Origin: JACZXQ01 sp036986155
GTDB lineage: Bacteria > Gemmatimonadota > Gemmatimonadetes > Longimicrobiales > Gaopeijiaceae
Reading direction: 5' to 3'
Assembly: GCA_036986155.1 (NCBI GenBank)
Contig: BTRA01000002.1
Coordinates: 1 to 64,000 of the forward strand
Length of the DNA: 64,000 nt
Shown here: piece by piece, positions 24,336 through 32,748 of the stretch
Numbering within the stretch: the stretch's first letter is position 1
Layout: every line of letters starts with the position of its first letter
The notes under the pieces: generated by a model
The model's input: the letters and a program-made list of their open reading frames with translations, nothing else
Told to the model about the DNA's origin: nothing
The model's database searches: none
Translations under genes and position numbers: made by a program

Positions 24336-25529
24336 GTGAACAGCGATGCCCCGCGGGGGGACCGCACCGATACGACCGGTACGCAAGAGGCGAGTCGAGA
24401 GGCGCTCGGCATCCTCGATGTCCTTGGTAGTGGATCCGGTTTCATAAGGCGCCGCCAAGCCGGCTATGTTCCTTCGAAAGAGGACATCTATGTCGGCGCG
24501 AAGCTGGTCCAGAAATTCGGCTTACGCAGCGGGGACGAGTTGGCCGGCACGGTCGGACGTCGTCCCAAGAATGGAAAGAGCCCACCCCTCACCCAACTCG
24601 TGGCCGTGAATGGGTCTCCGCCCGAGAACGCGCGCGGTCGGCCTGACTTCAATCGGCTGGCGGCCGTGCATCCCGACCAGAGGCTATCTCTCGAATGCGG
24701 CCGCACGATGAGGGGCGAGCCTGAGTATACCAACCGCGTGATCGATCTCTTCTGCCCCTTTGGTAAGGGTCAACGAGCCATGATTGTGGCACCTGCCAAG
24801 GCCGGTAAGACCATGGTGCTCCAAGCGGTGGCGGAGGGCATCGTTACGAACCACCCGGAGTGTCGGCTCTTCATCCTGTTGGTGGACGAGCGTCCTGAGG
24901 AAATCACGGACATGGAGATGTGCGGGTTCGGCGAGGTCGTTGCTTCCAGTTTCGACCTTCCGGCCCAGAATCATGTGGCTGTGGCGGAGATGACTCTGGA
25001 GCGCTCTCGTCGCATGGTGGAGTCGGGTTCGGACGTCGTGATCATCCTCGATTCCATCACCCGGCTCGCCCGTGCCTACAACACCATTCAGGAGGGGAGT
25101 GGGCGCACGCTCTCCGGAGGTCTGGATGCGTCATCGCTCGAGAAACCCAAGCGTTTCCTCGGAAGCGCGCGGAAAATCGACCCGAGGCAGAGTGGTGGCT
25201 CTCTCACGATCATTGCGACGGCCCTCGTCGACACCGGCTCCCGCATGGATCAGGTGATATTCGAGGAGTTCAAGGGCACCGGTAACAGTGAGTTGCTCCT
25301 CAGCCGAGAACTCGCCGATCGACGTATCTATCCGGCTATCGATTTGACGGGTTCGGCGACCCGGAAGGAGGAGCTACTTCTGGATCAGGATGCTCTTCGA
25401 GTGTCGCAGGCCATGCGCAGGCAGTTGGCGGGAGTCAGTCCGGCGGATGCGATGAACGAGTTGCTCGGTGTGATGCGGAAGACGCGCTCCAACGAGGCCC
25501 TCATAGCGATGGCGAGCCAGAAGCTCTAG
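24336..25529 (+). CDS. rho: transcription termination factor Rho
   Basis: From the GTG at 24336 (GGAG five bases upstream) the protein has 397 residues. It begins with a cold-shock-like RNA-binding domain (LGILDVLGSGSGFIRR) and lacks most of the N-terminal helical Rho_N domain of E. coli Rho. The ATPase domain has Walker A APAKAGKTMVLQ, LVDERPEEITDM, Walker B VVIILDSITRLARAYN, the Q-loop region GRTLSGGLDA and the R-loop region GTGNSELLLSREL. It forms the hexameric RNA translocase that ends untranslated transcripts. Its end overlaps the convergent START-like gene by four bases. Confidence 0.95.
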   Translation: MNSDAPRGDRTDTTGTQEASREALGILDVLGSGSGFIRRRQAGYVPSKEDIYVGAKLVQKFGLRSGDELAGTVGRRPKNGKSPPLTQLVAVNGSPPENARGRPDFNRLAAVHPDQRLSLECGRTMRGEPEYTNRVIDLFCPFGKGQRAMIVAPAKAGKTMVLQAVAEGIVTNHPECRLFILLVDERPEEITDMEMCGFGEVVASSFDLPAQNHVAVAEMTLERSRRMVESGSDVVIILDSITRLARAYNTIQEGSGRTLSGGLDASSLEKPKRFLGSARKIDPRQSGGSLTIIATALVDTGSRMDQVIFEEFKGTGNSELLLSRELADRRIYPAIDLTGSATRKEELLLDQDALRVSQAMRRQLAGVSPADAMNELLGVMRKTRSNEALIAMASQKL

Positions 25530-26047
25530 GGTCGGCCCAAGAGCCGTTTCAACTCCGTCAGCCCCTGCTCCATTTGTGCACCCTGCGATCTGGGCATGGT
25601 CAATGCAGTGTAACCCAGGATGGGATTCCAGCTGAAGTCGCCGACCTCCGACCATGTGACGGTGGTGCCATCCTCCGCAGCTTCGAGCATGAACGCGCCC
25701 TCGACCGATAGGGTACTGTCCCCGACAACGACCCGGTAGCGGACGAGGCGATCGGGGACGGTCTCGGTGATGGTGATCGATCCCGACCCGAAGTTCGGGT
25801 GGTCCCAGCTACGGCGCGCGCCGACGCCGGAGGTCTCCCCGTCGAACGTCGACTCCACGTCGCCCCAAGGAGTCCACGCATCCCACCGCGCCAGGTCGTC
25901 GAGATAGGGGAAGACCTTTTTGGGCGGCACCTCGAGGTAGATGCTGGCGCCGGCGCGCCAGGTTCCCGGCAACAACAGTCCGACCGCCATGAAGAGAATC
26001 AGAATCGCCGCAAGGCTTCCAAAAACCCGGAAGAGGGTCCGCATCAT
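25526..26047 (-). CDS. membrane-anchored SRPBCC/START-like protein
   Basis: This 173-residue protein has one N-terminal membrane segment (VFGSLAAILILFMAVGLLLP) and then a SRPBCC (polyketide cyclase/START) fold. Diagnostic text is VPPKKVFPYLDDLARWDAWTPW and GVGARRSWDHPNFGSGSITI. Such domains bind hydrophobic ligands. Its ATG overlaps the stop of the lipase gene (ATGA), so the two form an operon. The ligand is unknown. Confidence 0.8.
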   Translation of the reverse strand: MMRTLFRVFGSLAAILILFMAVGLLLPGTWRAGASIYLEVPPKKVFPYLDDLARWDAWTPWGDVESTFDGETSGVGARRSWDHPNFGSGSITITETVPDRLVRYRVVVGDSTLSVEGAFMLEAAEDGTTVTWSEVGDFSWNPILGYTALTMPRSQGAQMEQGLTELKRLLGRP

Positions 26048-26787
26048 GGCTGGCCCCCGTCGGTCCCTGAGTCCGTAGCCTCTAGTCCGCCCGTGAGTTC
26101 GACAAGGAGCGGCTCGATGATGTTCCAGACGGTGGCGGCGACCCGACGGTGGCCCGCGGGGTTCGGGTGGATCCCATCCCTCTGGTTCAAAGCGGTAACA
26201 CCCGCCACTCCATCGAGGAGGAAGGGAATCAACAGAGCGTCATTCGCTGCTGCGAGGTCGGGGAATACATCCCGGAACTCTTGCACGTACTGCGACCCCA
26301 TGTTGGGAGGCGCCTCCATCCCGGCGATGACCAGCTTCACGGCGGGGTAGCGCTCCCGTACTCGGTCGATGATCGCTTGAAGGTTGATCTGCATGAGCGA
26401 AGGGGCCTGGCCACGAAGTCCATCGTTGGCTCCGAGTTCGAGCACGAACACGGCGGTGGGGCGGTCGAAGAGCCACCTTACCCGGCGAATTCCACCGGCA
26501 CTCGTCTCGCCGCTCACTCCGGCGTTTACGATCTCGAAGGGTAAGGCCAAGGAATCGACCATCATCTGGATCAGGCTCGTGAATCCGTCGGTTGGGTCGT
26601 TCAACCCGTAGCCGGCTGTGAGGCTCGTGCCCATGAATACCACCCGGAGCCGCTCGCCCGAGGGTGGCGCACCAGAGGCCGTAGAACCTTCGAGGGGCTC
26701 GCGGCGTACCACGTCCGGACTGTCGGCGCCCCAGCAGCCGGACAGTGCCAAGACGAGACCGACCGCAAGCGACCCTGGACGAAGCAT
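26044..26787 (-). CDS. tesA: SGNH-hydrolase lipoprotein, TesA-like esterase
   Basis: This 247-residue protein (249 from the ATG at 26793) has a lipobox, LALSGC, at its N-terminus and an SGNH hydrolase domain. Block I is FMGTSLTAGYG (Thr replaces the Asp of GDSL), the oxyanion Gly is in NAGVSGET, block III is LGANDGLRG, and the catalytic Asp-His pair is DGIHPNPAGH. This equals the TesA/arylesterase family (thioesterase I, lysophospholipase L1). It is divergent from the ybbA-ybbP pair, the same arrangement as in E. coli; here the two start codons overlap. Confidence 0.88.
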   Translation of the reverse strand: MLRPGSLAVGLVLALSGCWGADSPDVVRREPLEGSTASGAPPSGERLRVVFMGTSLTAGYGLNDPTDGFTSLIQMMVDSLALPFEIVNAGVSGETSAGGIRRVRWLFDRPTAVFVLELGANDGLRGQAPSLMQINLQAIIDRVRERYPAVKLVIAGMEAPPNMGSQYVQEFRDVFPDLAAANDALLIPFLLDGVAGVTALNQRDGIHPNPAGHRRVAATVWNIIEPLLVELTGGLEATDSGTDGGQP

Positions 26788-27484
26788 GATCATAGCTGAA
26801 GGGCTCATAAAGGAGTATCGGAGCGGAGGCCGTCCGCTCCGTGTGCTCGACTCGGTCGATCTCGAGGTGGCCGCAGAGGATTTCGTTGCGATCGTCGGTC
26901 CCTCCGGGAGTGGGAAAACCACATTGTTGGGGCTGCTCGCCGGCCTCGACGAGCCCACGGCCGGCCGCGTCTCGCTCGCCGGTCACGATCTTTCGCTTCT
27001 TACCGAAGACGAGCGCGCGACGTTTCGCGCCAGCAACGTAGGGTTTGTATTCCAAACGTTCCACCTTCTGCCAACCCTCACCGCTCTCGAAAATGTAATG
27101 GTGCCGGCGGAATTACTCGGTCGGCGAGAGTCCAGCAACGGCAACTCGGCCCGGGTGTGGGCGGCGAGCCTGCTCGATCGGGTGGGTCTTGCAGACCGGC
27201 TCGACCACTATCCCGCCCAACTCTCGGGTGGGGAGCAGCAGCGTGTTGCGCTCGCTCGCGCCTTTTCCGGGGAGCCCAAGATCCTCTTCGCCGACGAGCC
27301 GACGGGAAATCTCGATCGTGCAACCGGCGACCACGTGGTGCACCTCCTTGAGGCGCTGAACACCGACGCCCGTACGACGCTGGTGCTCGTGACGCATAAC
27401 CTTTCACTTGCGGCCCGGGCTCGACGAGTGGTGTCGCTCGCCGACGGACGCATCGTTCCTACCACCGAGTCCGTGCCAGAGTGA
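26786..27484 (+). CDS. ybbA: ABC transporter ATP-binding protein, LolD/YbbA type
   Basis: This 232-residue ATPase has Walker A GPSGSGKTTLLG, the Q-loop VFQTFHLLPTLTALENVM, the signature LSGGEQQRVALARA, Walker B ILFADEPTGNLD and H-loop LVTHN. It belongs to the LolD/MacB/YbbA group that powers FtsX-type permeases acting on lipids, lipoproteins or periplasmic partners. It overlaps the next permease gene by four bases (GTGA) and shares start-codon bases with the divergent lipase gene. Confidence 0.93.
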   Translation: MIIAEGLIKEYRSGGRPLRVLDSVDLEVAAEDFVAIVGPSGSGKTTLLGLLAGLDEPTAGRVSLAGHDLSLLTEDERATFRASNVGFVFQTFHLLPTLTALENVMVPAELLGRRESSNGNSARVWAASLLDRVGLADRLDHYPAQLSGGEQQRVALARAFSGEPKILFADEPTGNLDRATGDHVVHLLEALNTDARTTLVLVTHNLSLAARARRVVSLADGRIVPTTESVPE

Positions 27485-30024
27485 AGGTCGGGTTCACCGG
27501 GCGCCTTGCCTGGCGCGAAGGTCGGGCCAGCTACAAGCGTCTCGGAGTCTACATGGCCTCGATCACGCTGGGAGTCGGGGCACTCGTAGCGATTCACTCA
27601 TTCCAGCGTGACGTCACGCGGGCGCTAGACGACGAGTCGCGCACCTTGTTGGGCGCCGACATAAGGATCTCGTCGAATCGCCCGCTCTCGGCGGAATTCG
27701 CTCCGGTGCTCGATTCGCTTCTCGCCGCGGGAGCAGGTGTAGCCCGCACGCTCACGGTCGCCTCCATGATCTCCGACCTTCGTAGCGACCGCGTGCGGCT
27801 GGCCCAGGTCAAGGGAGTCGAGCCCGGCTACCCGTTCTACGGCCCTCTCGAAACCGACCCGCCGGGCATTTGGGGGAGGGTGCAGGAGGGACGCATCGCC
27901 ATCGTCGACCCCGCCGTCCTGATCCAGTTGAATGCCGAGGTCGGTGACAGTCTGCGGATTGGGAACAGCACGTTCTTGTTGGAGGGTACGGTGACCGGAC
28001 TCCCCACCGAGTTGGGTCTCCAGACTGCCATCGGGGCGCGTGTGTACGTCGGGTTCCCGCGCCTTGCCGAGGCCGGCCTCCTAGGGTTCGGCACGGTTGC
28101 CCGTTACCGGACGAACGTTCGGCTGCCGAGGCAAGAGGATCAGGACGCCCTCTGGGCGGATCACGAGGACCTGTTCCAAGGTGTGCAAGTGTCTTACACC
28201 ACCGCGCAAGGTCGGGCGGAGGACTTGACCTTCGCAGTCGGCGCGCTCAGCAGATTTCTCGGGTTGGTGGGCTTGGCGGCTCTTCTTCTGGGCGGAATCG
28301 GTGTAGCGAGCGCGATCCACGTATACGTGAAGGAGAAACTGGTCACGGTGGCGATTCTCCGTTGCCTGGGGGCCACGCAGGGAAGTGTGTTCAACGCCTA
28401 TTTGCTTCAATCGGCCGTCATGGGGTTTTTGGGGTCGGTGCTCGGCGCGGGCCTTGGCGTGGCTATTCAGTTCGTCCTGCCGGACCTGTTGGCCGAGGTG
28501 CTTCCGGTCTCGGTCGTTCCGCGGGTTTCGTGGGCCGCCGTGGTGGCGGGACTTGCCATCGGGGTGTGGGTGTCCTCGATTTTCGCGATCGGTCCGATGC
28601 TGGATCTTCGCGGCGTCCCTCCGCTGCTCGCGCTTCGAAGTGACGTGGAGCCGGTACGCCGTCGCGATCTGTGGCGGTGGGGTGTGAACGCGGCGTTGGT
28701 TTTGACCCTGGTGGTCTTGTCCATATTCGAAGCACCGGATCTCGCCACCGGTATCGCATTTGCCGGAGGACTCATCGCGACCGGACTCCTCCTTTGGGCC
28801 ACAGCGGCCGCTCTGATGCGTGCGACTCGACGCTTTCTGCCCGCGAGCGCCTCCTACTCCATGCGGCAGGGCGTGAGCAACCTGTTTCGCCCTCAGAACC
28901 AGACGGTTGCAGTGACGCTCGCGTTGGGATTCGGAGCGTTTGTCGTGGGGACAGTAATGCAGGTCGAGGGAAACCTCACTCGGCAGTTCACACTCGAACA
29001 GGGCGACGGACGCCCGAACGTCCTGCTCTTCGACGTGCAGGTGGACCAGGCCTCCGAGGTGGAGGAGTTGCTCGCACGGGCGGCGTTGGGACCGATCGAG
29101 TTTACGCCGCTGGTGCCGGGGCGGCTGACCGGGATCAACGGGGAGGATGTTGAGACGCTTGCGGAACGACCGACAGCCGAGAGACCCGACCTGTGGGCGC
29201 TTCGTCGGGAGTACCGACACACGTACCGGACTGAGATGAGTGGATCCGAAGTGTTGGTCGAAGGCACGTGGTGGCCGGATGCTCCGCGGGCCGGGTCGGG
29301 CCTGCCTCTGGTGTCAATCGAGGAAGATCTCGCTGGATCCCTCAAGGTCGGGGTCGGAGACCGGCTGACGTGGAACATCGGCGGGACCGAAATGGAGACC
29401 GAAATCGCCAGTGTTAGGACCGTGGACTGGGCCCGCTTTGAAACGAACTTCTTCTTCGTGTTCGAGCCGGGGAGCCTCGACCGGGCTCCACAGACGGCGG
29501 TAATGCTCGCGAGGATCGAGAGAGAGGACCAGAGAGCGCGGTTCCAACGCGAGCTCGTAGACGCCTTCCCGAACGTCTCGGTGCTGGATCTGTCGAACCT
29601 GCAGAACGCGCTCGACACGATTCTGTCGCGAGTGTCACAGGCGATACGCTTTCTCGGGGGGTTCAGCATCGGTGCCGGCCTGATCGTGCTTGCCGGCGCT
29701 CTAGCGACCTCGCGGTATCAACGCCTGCGGGAAGGTGCCCTGCTCAAGACCTTGGGTGCGCGTCGCCGCCTCATCGTGAAGATCTTGCTGGCCGAATACG
29801 TAACCCTGGGCACCCTGGCGAGTGCCACCGGCCTGGCTCTGGCGTTGGGTGCGGGGTGGCTCCTGATCGAGGGCTTGTTCGAGTTCGACTTCGAGCCGTT
29901 GGTGATCCGGCTTTTCGTAGCATGGCTTGTGGTCGTAGCGTTGACGGTGGGCATGGGGATGTTGGGAAGTAGGGGTGTGCTCGGGCGAAGACCACTGGAA
30001 GTCTTACGAGACGCCGGGGGGTGA
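27481..30024 (+). CDS. ybbP: FtsX-like ABC permease, YbbP type
   Basis: This 847-residue permease has two FtsX domains. An N-terminal membrane helix (YMASITLGVGALVAIHSF) is followed by a large periplasmic part, a first group of three helices (about 245-375), a pair of helices near 405-440, a second periplasmic part, and three final helices (about 710-840) with KTLGARRRLIVKILLAEYVTLG, a typical FtsX coupling region. Length and order match YbbP. With YbbA and the divergent lipase it keeps the E. coli gene arrangement. It probably extracts or moves a hydrophobic envelope substrate; the exact substrate is not known. Confidence 0.9.
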   Translation: MKVGFTGRLAWREGRASYKRLGVYMASITLGVGALVAIHSFQRDVTRALDDESRTLLGADIRISSNRPLSAEFAPVLDSLLAAGAGVARTLTVASMISDLRSDRVRLAQVKGVEPGYPFYGPLETDPPGIWGRVQEGRIAIVDPAVLIQLNAEVGDSLRIGNSTFLLEGTVTGLPTELGLQTAIGARVYVGFPRLAEAGLLGFGTVARYRTNVRLPRQEDQDALWADHEDLFQGVQVSYTTAQGRAEDLTFAVGALSRFLGLVGLAALLLGGIGVASAIHVYVKEKLVTVAILRCLGATQGSVFNAYLLQSAVMGFLGSVLGAGLGVAIQFVLPDLLAEVLPVSVVPRVSWAAVVAGLAIGVWVSSIFAIGPMLDLRGVPPLLALRSDVEPVRRRDLWRWGVNAALVLTLVVLSIFEAPDLATGIAFAGGLIATGLLLWATAAALMRATRRFLPASASYSMRQGVSNLFRPQNQTVAVTLALGFGAFVVGTVMQVEGNLTRQFTLEQGDGRPNVLLFDVQVDQASEVEELLARAALGPIEFTPLVPGRLTGINGEDVETLAERPTAERPDLWALRREYRHTYRTEMSGSEVLVEGTWWPDAPRAGSGLPLVSIEEDLAGSLKVGVGDRLTWNIGGTEMETEIASVRTVDWARFETNFFFVFEPGSLDRAPQTAVMLARIEREDQRARFQRELVDAFPNVSVLDLSNLQNALDTILSRVSQAIRFLGGFSIGAGLIVLAGALATSRYQRLREGALLKTLGARRRLIVKILLAEYVTLGTLASATGLALALGAGWLLIEGLFEFDFEPLVIRLFVAWLVVVALTVGMGMLGSRGVLGRRPLEVLRDAGG

Positions 30025-30094
30025 TCCGGGGCGTCTGGGTAGGACCCTGGGCCGGAAGCGCGGGATTTGGTGTAGGTGGGGGGCGGACGGGTCG

Positions 30095-30568
30095 CTATTT
30101 TGTATCAGGCGAGGGGAGGGGTTCATCGAGCACGTCGACGTCGAGTTGTAGGAGGGGCTCGTGGTGACATGTCTCGCAGGTGAGGGCGTGGGGATGGCGG
30201 AGGCGAGTGGGGCGTTCAAGGCTGAGCGGAGTGGCGCAGCGCGGACAAACGCCCGAAATGCTGAGTATGGTGTGTTGCTCCGACCAGCGGCGGCGGGCGA
30301 TCGTGGCGCCTATGCCGAGGGCCGCCAGGCCCCAAGGCGCGTGAGGCGGGACTAGAGAAACGAGAGGCGCCGCGATCAGGGTTAGGGCTGCTACAACGAC
30401 GGTCCGGCCGAGTCGCCATTTTTTGGATCGGTCTATGACGGCGGCAGTCGCCTCCGTTGGGACATGCCCGAACAGCGAGAGGGTCCCCGTGGTGGTTCGG
30501 CTAAGGGGTTGCGATGTGACGTGGGTCAAGGGCAAACTGCATGATTGGTGTCTGGTATTCCGTGGCAC
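30095..30568 (-). CDS. small membrane protein with zinc-ribbon tail
   Basis: The C-terminal half carries two CxxC knuckles, GVCPRCATPL and LTCETCHHE, which suggest a zinc ribbon. Before it are two hydrophobic stretches (TVVVAALTLIAAPLVSLVP and PWGLAALGIGATIA). The first 40 residues of the open frame look poor and the true start may be internal; no good Shine-Dalgarno site was found. I do not recognise a family. Confidence 0.5.
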   Translation of the reverse strand: MPRNTRHQSCSLPLTHVTSQPLSRTTTGTLSLFGHVPTEATAAVIDRSKKWRLGRTVVVAALTLIAAPLVSLVPPHAPWGLAALGIGATIARRRWSEQHTILSISGVCPRCATPLSLERPTRLRHPHALTCETCHHEPLLQLDVDVLDEPLPSPDTK

Positions 30569-30660
30569 GGCGAGCGTTCTAACGCAATCTATCCGGATCC
30601 ACGGCCGAACCGAAGCGGCTTGGGGAAGGAGTCCCCGGTGTCAAACCACGACGTGAGCGA

Positions 30661-32748
30661 TTGACTGAGTCAGAAGAACCGGCGATCGAGCCTGAGGAGA
30701 CCGAGCCAGGCCGTGAGCGAGCGGCTCTGTCTCGGGAACTCAGCGAATTCCTGATTGAGTTGTCGATCGGCGTTCATCGCTATGTGATGTACCCCGCTGG
30801 GCATCCGTCTCTCGAGTCCATGGCGGAACGGGTGCTTTCGAGCCTCCAGCCGCTGTTCCAGAACTCGGATAAACTCACCATCGGTGTAGGGCACGAGGAA
30901 CTCCTCGTGGAGGGAGTCGCCACCGACTCCAGACACCCGGTGCTGAGTGAGCTGGCGCGACGGCTGCACGGCCATCAGTTCGCGGCAGTGATAATCGAAG
31001 CGACGCCGCTCCCCTACGAGATCGAGGGCCTGCTTGCCACGGTGTCGCAAGAGTCGGAGCGGAGTGGCCGGCATTTGGGTCTGCTCCCGTCGAACGAGAT
31101 CCCGGACTGGGATCACATCCACCTCTTCGGAATCGGCTATGACCGTCTTCGCCTCGATGTCGAGGGAGAGGCCATGGCCACCAGCAGGGCACTGGAGCTG
31201 TGGCACGGCCTCGCGACGGCGGCGCTCTCCGTGGAGGAGGATTTCGATCCGGAGGATGCTCTCGATCCCGGGCGGGTGGCTAGCACGATCCAGCGGCAAC
31301 AGGATGCATCGTACGACCAGGTGGTAGTCGAGTACCTCTTGCAGTTGGCATCCGAACTGAAGGAGGACGACGTAGCCGAAAGCGCGGAAGTCCGTCAGCG
31401 AATCTCCAGCCTGATCACCGAATTGGATGACGACGCGCTGGCTCGACTCGTGAAGATGGGTGGCAACTCGGGCAAGCGTGAGCAGTTCGTGATGGATGCG
31501 AGCAAGAGCTTCACCGCGGATGCGGTGATGAAAGTTCTCTCTGCGGCGGCGTCGGCGTCGGAGCAGACCATTTCGACGTCGCTCACCCGGCTGCTCACGA
31601 AGCTCGCGGCGCATGCCGAATCGGGTGTCGGAACCGTCAGCCACAATGCCGATTCGGCTCTTCGAGACAACGTCGAGGAGTTGATCGAGAACTGGGAACT
31701 CGGGGACCCGAACCCCGAGGGCTACACACTCGTGTTGGACCGGATGTCCGCTGCGGCTCCGGTTTTCATGGCGGAGGAGGTTGCGCAAGAAGAGGACAGC
31801 GTGTCCGGCGCGCGCAGGTTGCTCGAGATGAGTGTGGAGGTCGACACCTACGGACCGTTGGTGGATCGGGCAGTCGCCGAACTCATGTCGAACGGGAAGG
31901 TGCGCCACGTACTCGGGATGCTCGACGACGCCGTCGAGAATGGCGCGGTCGCGAAGGCCCTTCACGCCCACGTGACCAACCCCAACCAGATTCGCCGGCT
32001 CCTGTCTCTCACGGACGTGGAAACGGACGAACTGCGGGCCCTGACCGCCCGGATCGGCCCAAACGCGATTGAGCCGCTCCTTGAGGTTCTCGCGGAGTCC
32101 GATTCACGGCATATCCGGAGGAAGGTCATCGAGGTGCTGTCGGAATTGGGGCCCGCCGTCGGGCAGCGGGCCATGGGGAGACTCCAAGACAGTCGGTGGT
32201 TTGTCATCCGCAACCTTTTGGTGCTCTTCCGAAAGCTTGAGATCATGCCGGAAGGACTCGACGTCCACGCGCTCGCCAATCACAGCGACCCGCGGGTCCG
32301 CCGGGAGGCCTTTCCGATCGCGGTGAATCAGCCGGCGCTGCGGGACCGGACGCTCGCCGGCGCGCTTGCCGACGCGGACGAGCGCATCGTCTACCTGGCC
32401 CTGCAGCACCTACGAAGCGGAGTTCCCGAGACGTTGGTCCCCACGATCGTCAAGCGCGTGATCCATGGCGACCGGAGCTCGGAGTTGCGGGCATTGGGTG
32501 CTCGCACGCTGGGCCCGTCCGAGTCTCCGCTGGCGCTCGACGCGCTGATCGAACTGACCACGGATGGAAAGACAATCTTGAGACGCCACCGTATCGCCCA
32601 AGGTGACCCCGAGGTGCTGGCGGCGCTCTCGATGCTGGCCGCCCACTGGCCCGGCGATCCTCGGGCCAAGTCCGTGTTAGCGGAGGCGCGACGCTCGCGG
32701 CGCCGTGAGATCCGCACCGCAGTAGCGGGCGAGGGGGAGAAGTCGTGA
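30661..32748 (+). CDS. HEAT-repeat protein, partner of HD-GYP protein
   Basis: This is a 695-residue, largely helical protein from a TTG start. Residues about 20-150 form a module with YPAGHPSLESMAERVLSSLQ and EELLVEGVATDS that resembles the N-terminus of the next gene. The C-terminal 200 residues show HEAT-like repeats (SRHIRRKVIEVLSELGPAVG, DPRVRREAFPIAV, DERIVYLALQHLRSG). No catalytic motif is visible. The stop overlaps the next GTG start (GTGA). The probable role is as a scaffold or interaction partner for the HD-GYP enzyme; this is inference from coupling and shared module. Confidence 0.7.
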   Translation: MTESEEPAIEPEETEPGRERAALSRELSEFLIELSIGVHRYVMYPAGHPSLESMAERVLSSLQPLFQNSDKLTIGVGHEELLVEGVATDSRHPVLSELARRLHGHQFAAVIIEATPLPYEIEGLLATVSQESERSGRHLGLLPSNEIPDWDHIHLFGIGYDRLRLDVEGEAMATSRALELWHGLATAALSVEEDFDPEDALDPGRVASTIQRQQDASYDQVVVEYLLQLASELKEDDVAESAEVRQRISSLITELDDDALARLVKMGGNSGKREQFVMDASKSFTADAVMKVLSAAASASEQTISTSLTRLLTKLAAHAESGVGTVSHNADSALRDNVEELIENWELGDPNPEGYTLVLDRMSAAAPVFMAEEVAQEEDSVSGARRLLEMSVEVDTYGPLVDRAVAELMSNGKVRHVLGMLDDAVENGAVAKALHAHVTNPNQIRRLLSLTDVETDELRALTARIGPNAIEPLLEVLAESDSRHIRRKVIEVLSELGPAVGQRAMGRLQDSRWFVIRNLLVLFRKLEIMPEGLDVHALANHSDPRVRREAFPIAVNQPALRDRTLAGALADADERIVYLALQHLRSGVPETLVPTIVKRVIHGDRSSELRALGARTLGPSESPLALDALIELTTDGKTILRRHRIAQGDPEVLAALSMLAAHWPGDPRAKSVLAEARRSRRREIRTAVAGEGEKS

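Noticed and set aside
28081..29220. 379-residue minus-strand frame
   Set aside because: Antisense to the ybbP gene and composed of His/Arg/Gln-rich shadow sequence.
30670..31971. 433-residue minus-strand frame
   Set aside because: Antisense to the HEAT-repeat gene, without motif or ribosome-binding site.
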